Assembly: GCA_021827255.1 (NCBI GenBank) | Contig: JAKAWO010000110.1 | Coordinates: 1-9,143 of the forward strand | DNA length: 9,143 nt | DNA from: Acidobacteriota bacterium | GTDB lineage: Bacteria > Acidobacteriota > Terriglobia > UBA7540 | Reading direction: 5' to 3' | Shown here: one piece after another, positions 1-6,004 of the stretch | Position numbering within the stretch: position 1 is the stretch's first letter | Layout: each line of letters begins with the position of its first letter | Notes under the pieces: generated by a model | Databases searched by the model: none | What the model was told of the DNA's origin: nothing | The model's input: the letters and a program-made list of their open reading frames with translations, nothing else | Translations under genes and position numbers: made by a program

Positions 1-1
1 C

Positions 2-811
2 AAAGCCGTTTACCTGAAGTGGCCTTTTTTTCTGGCGAGGGCCGCGGTCTATTTCGCCGTCTGGGTGCTGATCGCCCGGCTTCTGACCAAATGGTCAGAC
101 GACCAGGATCGCACCGGCAATCCGGTGTTCCAAGCCCGCTTAACGCGATTGAGCGGCCCCGGCATCATCATCTTTGGCCTCACCATCACCTTCGCCGCCG
201 TGGACTGGGTTATGTCGCTCGAGACCGGCTTCTTCTCCACCATTTACGGAATGATTTTCATGGTGGCGGCGGCTTTGGCGGCCATGTCCTTTATTGTGGT
301 CATGGCCATGATGCTGGCCAAGTACTCCCCGCTCTCGGAGGTGGCCACTCCCGACCGCTTCAACAACTACGGCAATCTGCTGATGGTGTTTGTATTGCTA
401 TGGGCCTACCTGTCATTCTCTCAGTTTCTCATTATCTGGGCCGGAAATCTTCAGGATGAAATCCCCTGGTACGTGTCGAGGGCTTACGGTGGTTGGGGCG
501 TCATCGCGTTGTTTTTGGTTCTGTTCCATTTCGCCATTCCTTTTGTCCTGCTGCTTAATCGCCCCATCACCAAATCCTCCCGCGCCTTGGCCGGAGTCGC
601 CATCGCTCTTTTCATCATGGGCTGGGTGGATTTATACTGGATTATTCAACCGGCCTTCCGCCCGCAGGGACCGCAATTGAGCTGGATGGATCTTGCCACG
701 CCGGTCGGGTTGGGCGGCTTATGGATGGCGTTTTTCCTCCAAAAGCTGCGGAAACGTCCGCTGCTTCCGCTCCACGATCCGCGCTTCGACGAGGTGCTGC
801 AACATGATTGA
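2..811 (+). CDS. actF: Alternative complex III membrane subunit ActF, C-terminal part (5' end cut by window)
   Basis: The reading frame is open from base 2, so the gene starts upstream; 269 residues are visible of a family that is usually about 400 long. ActF is one of the integral membrane subunits of alternative complex III, which oxidises quinol in the cytoplasmic membrane and passes electrons to a cytochrome c or directly to an oxidase. The visible part has about seven hydrophobic segments (roughly residues 8-28, 52-72, 78-104, 121-148, 160-184, 191-213 and 228-250 of the fragment). Family-like stretches are FAAVDWVMSLE, LLWAYLSFSQFLIIWAGN, DEIPWYVSR, GLGGLWMAFF and the C-terminal RPLLPLHDPRF. 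I recognise these from ActF-type (NrfD/PsrC-like) sequences. The other act genes should lie just upstream. The stop overlaps the next gene start (ATGATTGA), which implies translational coupling. The closely related ActC/NrfD subunit is the main alternative, but the C-terminal pattern favours ActF. Confidence 0.86.
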   Translation, partial: KAVYLKWPFFLARAAVYFAVWVLIARLLTKWSDDQDRTGNPVFQARLTRLSGPGIIIFGLTITFAAVDWVMSLETGFFSTIYGMIFMVAAALAAMSFIVVMAMMLAKYSPLSEVATPDRFNNYGNLLMVFVLLWAYLSFSQFLIIWAGNLQDEIPWYVSRAYGGWGVIALFLVLFHFAIPFVLLLNRPITKSSRALAGVAIALFIMGWVDLYWIIQPAFRPQGPQLSWMDLATPVGLGGLWMAFFLQKLRKRPLLPLHDPRFDEVLQHD

Positions 812-1271
812 ACCCCGCGCCGGCGTTGTGGATTCCGGCCCGCATCACGAAACCCGCGAGGCTCAGACCCGTCCGGTCGTTATTTTCCTGGCTGTACTCT
901 TTGTGGTTATTGTTGGTGCATTGATCGTCTGCTGGGGAATTTTTCGCTTGGTCGTGAGCACTCAGCCGCTGGGCGCGCCTGCCGCGCCTTACGAGCACGC
1001 TCGCGCGCTGCCGCCGGCGCCGCGTCTCCAGGTCGCTCCAAGCCGGGACTTCCAAGCCTACCTCGCGCACGAAAACAAGATTCTGAATACTTACGGCTGG
1101 GTGAATCGCCAGCAAGGCATTGTCCGCATTCCCATTCAGCAGGCGATGAACCTTCTGCTCAAGCAAGGGTTTCCGGCACTGAGCGCCGCCACGCCCCGCA
1201 ATCAGCAACCGTTAAAGCAGGGTGAGGTGTTGCAATACACGGTTCCGTCAGGTTTTACGCCGCAGAATTAA
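804..1271 (+). CDS. Uncharacterised single-span membrane protein of the respiratory cluster (155 aa)
   Basis: This small gene starts inside the actF stop with an 8-base overlap. GAGGTG at 791-796 is a good ribosome binding site 7 bases before the ATG, which supports this start over one further upstream in the same frame. The protein has a charged N-terminus, one membrane helix at about residues 24-50, then a domain likely to face the periplasm. That domain contains a proline-rich LPPAPRLQ stretch (69-76), followed by a charged helix and the motif LNTYGWVNRQQGIVRIPI (94-111). It ends in a polar tail with no cysteines or paired histidines that would suggest metal or heme binding; the one cysteine (C43) is in the membrane helix. 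I recall similar YGWV-x(n)-G-x-x-x-IPI proteins, annotated only as hypothetical, beside Act and Cox genes in other genomes. An accessory or assembly role for alternative complex III or the oxidase is inferred from position only. Confidence 0.85.
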   Translation: MIEPRAGVVDSGPHHETREAQTRPVVIFLAVLFVVIVGALIVCWGIFRLVVSTQPLGAPAAPYEHARALPPAPRLQVAPSRDFQAYLAHENKILNTYGWVNRQQGIVRIPIQQAMNLLLKQGFPALSAATPRNQQPLKQGEVLQYTVPSGFTPQN

Positions 1272-1303
1272 GGCAGCCTCGCGCCGCCTTGCGGCCTGCG
1301 CAC

Positions 1304-2182
1304 ATGCGAACTCGATTCTACCAAACCGATGCCGAGGTTCCGTCGCCGAATCGTCGCCTCCGCTCTCTCGCCACTCTGTTAGCTTTTTGCGCGCTCCTGC
1401 TCGCGCCAAGCCGTCCCCTCCGTGCGCAGGTCGAGAGCCCGCTCAACGCCAGGTCGAATCCCGCCATCCTTCAGGGGGTAGGGATTGATCAGAGGCTCAA
1501 CCACCAGATTCCTCTCAATCTGACGTTTCGCGATGAAACCGGCAAGACGGTCGCGCTCGGCCAATATTTTGGCAAGAAGCCCGTCATCCTGTCGCTGGTT
1601 TATTTCAGTTGCCCCATGCTTTGCACCTTGATCACCAATGCGCTGGCGCACAGCATGAAGAATCTCGATTTCACCGCCGGAAAGCAATTCAATGTGCTCA
1701 CCGTGAGCTTTGATCCCCACGACACGCCGCAGATGGCCGCTGACAAGAAGGCCATTTATTTGAATGTTTACGGCCGTCGCGCCGCCGACCGAGGATGGCA
1801 CTTCCTGACCGGCGATCAGCAGAGCATCACGGCGCTCACTCAAGCGGTGGGCTTCCACTATAAGCGCATCCCGGGCACCGACCAATTCGCCCACGCCACC
1901 GGCATCATCGTGCTGACTCCGCAAGGAAAGATTTCCCAGTATTTTTACGGCATCCAATATCCCGCCGGCAGCCTGCGCCTGGCTTTGGTCCAAGCCTCCG
2001 GCGATCGCATCGGCAATCCCGTGGACCAACTTCTTTTGTACTGTTGCGAGTACGATCCGACCACCGGCAAGTATGATTTCATCGTCGCCCGCATGCTTCA
2101 GGTGGGAGGAGTCATTACCCTGTTGATCCTTGGCTCCATCATCTTCGTCGTCGCGCGGGCCAAGCCGCATCCGCAGGGCTAG
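1304..2182 (+). CDS. sco: SCO1/SenC family copper chaperone for the CuA site
   Basis: The product is a thioredoxin-fold, membrane-held Sco protein that delivers or reduces copper for the CuA centre of cytochrome oxidase. With the ATG start it has 292 residues. There is a hydrophobic signal segment at about 20-40 with a possible cleavage near LRA-Q (41/42), then the Sco domain with the copper-binding CPMLC motif (C103, C107) and the distal histidine in QFAHATG (H197); these three are the expected ligands. After the domain come a Cys pair (C247, C248, in YCCEYDP) and a second membrane helix (about 264-284), so the mature protein may be anchored at its C-terminus. Neither possible start has a convincing ribosome binding site: ATG at 1304 follows the preceding stop by 32 bases, and an in-frame TTG at 1289 would add five residues. 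The gene lies directly upstream of coxB, its likely client. The C-terminal anchor is an architecture I associate with Sco proteins of these clusters. Confidence 0.94.
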   Translation: MRTRFYQTDAEVPSPNRRLRSLATLLAFCALLLAPSRPLRAQVESPLNARSNPAILQGVGIDQRLNHQIPLNLTFRDETGKTVALGQYFGKKPVILSLVYFSCPMLCTLITNALAHSMKNLDFTAGKQFNVLTVSFDPHDTPQMAADKKAIYLNVYGRRAADRGWHFLTGDQQSITALTQAVGFHYKRIPGTDQFAHATGIIVLTPQGKISQYFYGIQYPAGSLRLALVQASGDRIGNPVDQLLLYCCEYDPTTGKYDFIVARMLQVGGVITLLILGSIIFVVARAKPHPQG

Positions 2183-2195
2183 GTGGGAGTTGGGG

Positions 2196-2227
2196 CGCAG
2201 CGTTCGCCCGCTAACGCTGCGAGTTTT
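2196..2227 (+). terminator. Hairpin with T run between sco and coxB (terminator or attenuator)
   Basis: Bases 2196-2204 (CGCAGCGTT) and 2213-2221 (AACGCTGCG) are perfect reverse complements, giving a 9-bp stem with an 8-base loop. It begins 14 bases after the sco stop and is followed by AGTTTT, a short T run as in Rho-independent terminators. The stem is mixed rather than purely GC and the T run is only four bases, so termination is probably partial. It sits in the only sizeable gap of the operon, where it could set different levels of the act/sco part and the cox part. It could instead be an mRNA processing or stability structure. Confidence 0.5.
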
Positions 2228-2313
2228 GGCGAGGCGGCGCGCCGGCAAGTCCTGGCACCGCCGTTCCAGAAGCCGGCCAGGGGAGCCGTCAGTAACTTTG
2301 AAACGCTGAGATC

Positions 2314-3270
2314 ATGGGACTCGAAATGTTGTTCGGACTTTTGCTCGGTTTTCTTCCGGAAGCCTCCACCATGGCGAGGCCCGTGGACTATCTGTTCTGG
2401 TTCTGTATTGCCGTGCTGGTGTTTTTCACCGCGCTCATCTTCGCGACTATCTTTTATTTCGCCATCCGCTATCGGCGGCGCTCGGAAGACGAGATCCCGC
2501 CTCAGATTCAAGGCAATCTTCCGCTCGAAATTGTTTGGACCGTCATTCCGATGGGCATCGTTGCCGTCATGTTCGTTTGGGGAACGGCCCTCTTTATCCG
2601 CAATGCCCGCCCGCCCGCTGACGCCACGGACGTCTATGTTACCGGAAAACAATGGATGTGGAAGATTCAACACTCCAACGGCAGACGCGAGATTGACGCG
2701 CTCCATGTCCCTGAAGGAGTGCCCATTAAGCTCATCATGACCTCGGAAGACGTCATTCACGATTTCTCCGTTCCGGCGTTCCGCGTCAAGAAGGATGTCC
2801 TTCCCGACCATTACACCAGCATCTGGTTCACCGCCGACCGGCTCGGGAAGTACCGCTTCTATTGCGATCAGTACTGCGGCATGGGCCATTCCCAGATGCG
2901 GGGCTACTTGTACGTGATGACCCCCGGCGCGTACGAAGCTTGGCTGCACCACGGTGTCCAGGCTCAAACCATGGCCCAAGCTGGCGCTTTGCTTTACAAC
3001 CGCATGGGCTGCAGCACCTGCCACGGCACGGGCAAGGGGCCGCCGTTTGCCGGGCTTTATGGCAAAACCGTCAGGCTGGCCAACGGCTCAACCGCCGCCG
3101 CCAACGACGCTTATCTTCGCCAGATGATTCTTTATCCTGGCCAAAAAATTGTCGCCGGCTACCGCGATATTATGCCGACCTTCAAAGGCCAGTTGACCGA
3201 GGAAGAGGTCTTGGACTTGATCGCCTACATTAAATCCCTGGGGTCCAAGCCCGGCAATACGGGAGAATAA
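2314..3270 (+). CDS. coxB: Cytochrome c oxidase subunit II with fused C-terminal cytochrome c (caa3 type)
   Basis: CoxB receives electrons on its own heme c and passes them through the binuclear CuA centre to subunit I. The 318-residue protein has two membrane helices (about 26-52 and 72-96), the aromatic KQWMWK region (112-117) near CuA, and a CuA cupredoxin domain. The CuA ligands are H149 (in VIHDFSVP) and the loop CDQYCGMGHSQM (C184, C188, H192, M195). A linker leads to a class I cytochrome c domain with CSTCH (C233, C236, H237) and a probable axial methionine in IMPTF (M287). The usual glutamate of the CuA loop is glutamine here (Q186). No cleavable signal peptide is evident; the short N-terminus with FLPEAST before the first helix resembles related subunits, so I keep the first ATG, although no strong ribosome binding site precedes it. 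The next ATG codons are at 2326 and 2371. Only 2 bases separate its stop from coxA. Confidence 0.96.
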   Translation: MGLEMLFGLLLGFLPEASTMARPVDYLFWFCIAVLVFFTALIFATIFYFAIRYRRRSEDEIPPQIQGNLPLEIVWTVIPMGIVAVMFVWGTALFIRNARPPADATDVYVTGKQWMWKIQHSNGRREIDALHVPEGVPIKLIMTSEDVIHDFSVPAFRVKKDVLPDHYTSIWFTADRLGKYRFYCDQYCGMGHSQMRGYLYVMTPGAYEAWLHHGVQAQTMAQAGALLYNRMGCSTCHGTGKGPPFAGLYGKTVRLANGSTAAANDAYLRQMILYPGQKIVAGYRDIMPTFKGQLTEEEVLDLIAYIKSLGSKPGNTGE

Positions 3271-3272
3271 GG

Positions 3273-4913
3273 ATGGCTACCGCAACCGTCACCGCGATTC
3301 CCACCGACACCGGCATTGAGACCCGTAACTATCTCAACGCCGATTACGGCCTCAAGTCCTGGCTGCTCACTACCGACCACAAGCGTATTGCCTGGCTCTA
3401 TCTGATCGCTATCACTTTCTTCTTCTTGGTGGGCGCCATCGCGGCCTTGCTGATTCGGATTGACCTGCTGGTGCCCCAGGGCTTGATCGTGACTCCGGAG
3501 ACCTACAACAAGCTCTTCACCATGCACGGCATCATCATGGTTTTTCTCTTTCTCATTCCCTCCATCCCCGCCGTGTTTGGGAATTTCCTTATCCCGATGA
3601 TGATTGGCGCCCGCGACGTGGCTTTTCCTAAGCTCAATTTGCTGAGCTGGTACGTGTTTGTGACGGGCGGCATGTTCGTCATGTACGCGATCGCGGCGGG
3701 CGGCGTAGATACCGGATGGACCTTTTACACGCCCCTCAGCACCAGCTACCTCAATACACACGTCATGGCCGCTGCGGCTGGCGTTTTCATCGCCGGCTTC
3801 TCTTCCATCCTGACCGGCCTCAACTTTATCGTGACCATTCACAAAATGCGCGCCCCTGGCATGACGTGGTTCCGCATGCCGCTGTTCCTGTGGTCTATGT
3901 ACGCCACCAGCGTCATGCAGGTTTTGGGGACGCCGGTCCTAGCCATCACGCTTTTCCTCGTCGCCATCGAGCGCATGTTCCATGTGGGTATCTTCGACCC
4001 GGCGCTGGGCGGTGACCCGTTGCTGTTCCAGCACCTTTTCTGGTTTTATTCTCACCCCGCCGTTTACATCATGATCTTGCCCTCCATGGGGGTGGTCAGT
4101 GAGCTGATCGCGGCGTTTTCGAGAAAGCGGATTTTCGGGTATGAATTCGTCGCCTTCTCGAGCGTGGCCATTGCCGCCATTTCCTTTCTCGTTTGGGGCC
4201 ACCACATGTTTGTCAGCGGTGAATCGGTTTATGCCGGCGTGGTTTTCTCCGCCCTCAGCATGGCTGTCGCCATCCCTTCCGCCATCAAGGTATTCAACTG
4301 GACGGCCACGCTTTATAAGGGCTCAATTTCCTTTGACGCGCCTATGCTTTACGCTCTCGGGTTCATCGGCCTATTTACGATGGGGGGCCTGACCGGCATT
4401 TTCCTTGCTACCCTCGCCGTAGACCAATACGTCCACGACACTTACTTCGTGGTGGCCCACTTCCATTACATCATGGTAGGCGGCGCCATCATGGGTTACA
4501 TGGGCGCCCTGCACTATTGGTGGCCCAAAATGACCGGTCGCCTTTATCCTGACCGCTGGGCGCGCGTCGCAGCCTTCATCATCTTTATCGGCTTTAACCT
4601 GACCTTTTTGCCGCAGTTCGTGCTTGGCTACCTGGGCATGCCGCGCCGCTACGCCATCTATCCCGCTCAGTTCCAGAGCCTCAACGTTCTTTCCACGGCT
4701 GGCGCCAGCATCCTGGGTGTCGGTTACGTCATCCCGCTGATCTATTTCATCTGGTCACTGCGTTACGGTCCGGTGGCCGGCCCGAACCCTTTCCGCGCCA
4801 AAGGGCTTGAATGGACGACGCCATCGCCGCCGCCCCCTCATAACTTTGAGCAAACCCCAATCGTCACCGAAGAGGCTTACGCTTACGGAAGCGGGGTGCC
4901 GCACAGTGTCTGA
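3273..4913 (+). CDS. coxA: Cytochrome c oxidase subunit I, A2-type heme-copper oxygen reductase
   Basis: This is the catalytic subunit that reduces oxygen to water and pumps protons across the cytoplasmic membrane. The 546-residue protein shows the full set of ligands: H85 and H398 for the low-spin heme, H396 for the high-spin heme (VAHFHYIMVGG), and H261, H310 and H311 for CuB, with Y265 placed for the His-Tyr cross-link. The K-channel lysine is K339 in IPSAIKVFNW, and the D-channel entrance aspartate is probably D115 in GARDVAFP. Helix VI reads YSHPAVY: the glutamate of A1 oxidases is replaced by alanine (A263) and the Tyr-Ser pair (Y259-S260) is present, which defines the A2 subfamily known from caa3 oxidases of Rhodothermus and Thermus. 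GGGAG at 3261-3265, 7 bases before the ATG, supports the start. The C-terminal tail is short and proline-rich (PSPPPPH) and there is no fused subunit III. Its last 8 bases overlap coxC. Confidence 0.98.
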   Translation: MATATVTAIPTDTGIETRNYLNADYGLKSWLLTTDHKRIAWLYLIAITFFFLVGAIAALLIRIDLLVPQGLIVTPETYNKLFTMHGIIMVFLFLIPSIPAVFGNFLIPMMIGARDVAFPKLNLLSWYVFVTGGMFVMYAIAAGGVDTGWTFYTPLSTSYLNTHVMAAAAGVFIAGFSSILTGLNFIVTIHKMRAPGMTWFRMPLFLWSMYATSVMQVLGTPVLAITLFLVAIERMFHVGIFDPALGGDPLLFQHLFWFYSHPAVYIMILPSMGVVSELIAAFSRKRIFGYEFVAFSSVAIAAISFLVWGHHMFVSGESVYAGVVFSALSMAVAIPSAIKVFNWTATLYKGSISFDAPMLYALGFIGLFTMGGLTGIFLATLAVDQYVHDTYFVVAHFHYIMVGGAIMGYMGALHYWWPKMTGRLYPDRWARVAAFIIFIGFNLTFLPQFVLGYLGMPRRYAIYPAQFQSLNVLSTAGASILGVGYVIPLIYFIWSLRYGPVAGPNPFRAKGLEWTTPSPPPPHNFEQTPIVTEEAYAYGSGVPHSV

Positions 4914-5592
4914 CGCGCACCCCCACGTCGCTGTGGCCGAACAGTTCGATGACGCCGAACAGCAGCACGAGGCCGCTGGCCTGGGCATGTGGATTTTCCT
5001 GGCTACCGAAATCATGTTTTTCGGCGGCCTGTTCGCCAGCTACACGATTTACCGCAACCTGTACCCTGCCGGCTTTCTGGCGGGCAGCGGCCTGCTCAAC
5101 GCCAAGATCGGAGCTTTCAACACCGTCGTCCTGATCACCAGCAGCCTCACCATGGCCATGGCGGTCCACTCCGCCCAACTCGGTCGCCGCAAGGCGCTGA
5201 TCGGTTTTCTCTTTCTCACTTTGCTGTTGGGCCTCACCTTTGTTGGCGTCAAGCTTTACTTCGAGTGGTATCACGATTATCTAACCCACGTCGCTCCCGG
5301 CTTCGGCTTCCATCCGGAGGGGGCGGACCTCGCCCGCATCCATGCCCTCCACGCTCCGCTCTCCGCCGTCGAACTCTTCATGTGTTTCTATTTTTTGATG
5401 ACCGGCGTTCACGCGCTTCACATGGTAGTCGGCGTAGGCATCCTGACGGTGCTCATCGTCAAGGCCTGGCGCGGCCGCATCACGCGGGAATCCCATAACA
5501 TCGTTGAAATGGCCGGCCTCTACTGGCACTTCGTGGATATTATCTGGATTTTCCTCTTCCCACTCTTGTATCTGTTAGGAGTCACCCGCTGA
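4906..5592 (+). CDS. coxC: Cytochrome c oxidase subunit III
   Basis: The product is a membrane subunit that stabilises subunit I and supports proton uptake. I place the start at GTG 4906, inside the coxA stop (GTGTCTGA), because this gives a short polar N-terminus (SDAHPHV) leading straight into the first helix. An ATG at 4807 in the same frame would overlap coxA by more than 100 bases and add a low-complexity arginine-rich head. From GTG the protein has 228 residues and about five membrane helices, as expected for the short bacterial form that lacks the first two helices of the seven-helix type. Recognisable motifs are GMWIFLATEIMFFGGLFASY (conserved glutamate E35), LMTGVHALHMVVG (165-177) and the C-terminal YWHFVDIIWIFLFPLLYL. 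GGAAGCGGGG just upstream is a modest ribosome binding site; coupling to coxA translation is likely. The stop shares one base with the coxD start. Confidence 0.94.
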   Translation: MSDAHPHVAVAEQFDDAEQQHEAAGLGMWIFLATEIMFFGGLFASYTIYRNLYPAGFLAGSGLLNAKIGAFNTVVLITSSLTMAMAVHSAQLGRRKALIGFLFLTLLLGLTFVGVKLYFEWYHDYLTHVAPGFGFHPEGADLARIHALHAPLSAVELFMCFYFLMTGVHALHMVVGVGILTVLIVKAWRGRITRESHNIVEMAGLYWHFVDIIWIFLFPLLYLLGVTR

Positions 5593-5978
5593 TGTCCGAA
5601 CACGTCGCTTCGCCCAAGATGTACGTCGTCATTTTCCTCTCGCTGATAGGGCTCACGGCCCTCACCACCGCTGTCGCCTACGTCAACCTCGACGCCATGC
5701 TCGGCTTGAAGAACCTTCCCCTCAACACCATCGTGGCTCTCGTCATTGCCATTTGCAAAGCCAGCCTGGTGGGTCTCTTCTTCATGCACCTCCGCTGGTC
5801 GTCAAACGTCATGCGACTGGTCGTAGTGTGCGCCGTCTTTTGGCTGGCGATCTTGATTACGCTCACCGGCGCCGACTTCTTCACGCGCAATTGGATTCCG
5901 ATCCCGCGCCCCTGGCAAGCCTCGGTCACCTACCAGCGATCGAGCGGCATCGTCATCCCCTCCAACGTCCGCCGATAG
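5592..5978 (+). CDS. coxD: Cytochrome c oxidase subunit IV family protein
   Basis: This 128-residue protein has three membrane helices (about 10-30, 45-66 and 74-95) and the family-typical segment KASLVGLFFMHLRW (56-69) in the second helix region. That pattern marks the small prokaryotic subunit IV (CtaF/CyoD-like) of heme-copper oxidases, which has no redox centre and is thought to assist CuB loading or stability of the complex. The ATG overlaps the coxC stop (TGATG), and TAGGAG at 5576-5581 lies 10 bases upstream, so translation is both coupled and independently supported. A soluble tail of about 30 residues, rich in Pro, Ser and Arg, follows the last helix. It is the last gene of the cox operon; the next gene is on the opposite strand. 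The family assignment rests on size, topology and the FMHLRW motif. Confidence 0.88.
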   Translation: MSEHVASPKMYVVIFLSLIGLTALTTAVAYVNLDAMLGLKNLPLNTIVALVIAICKASLVGLFFMHLRWSSNVMRLVVVCAVFWLAILITLTGADFFTRNWIPIPRPWQASVTYQRSSGIVIPSNVRR

Positions 5979-6004
5979 AGTCCCGAGGACGCCGCCGCAC
6001 CTGC

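Noticed and set aside
1289..1303. TTG start for the Sco gene at 1289
   Set aside because: It is possible, but it adds only five residues and has no better ribosome binding site than the ATG at 1304; ATG is preferred by default.
1379..2248. Long open frame on the - strand (289 codons) opposite sco
   Set aside because: The + strand encodes an unmistakable Sco protein. The antisense translation is rich in Arg, Gly, His and Asp without domain motifs, as expected for a shadow frame in GC-rich DNA.
2179..3024. Open frame on the - strand (281 codons) opposite coxB
   Set aside because: It is antisense to the CuA and cytochrome c motifs of CoxB, has low-complexity charged composition and no recognisable domain.
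4807..4905. Upstream ATG start for coxC at 4807
   Set aside because: It would overlap coxA by 107 bases and add an Arg/Pro-rich head unlike subunit III. GTG at 4906 overlapping the coxA stop gives the expected protein length and N-terminus.
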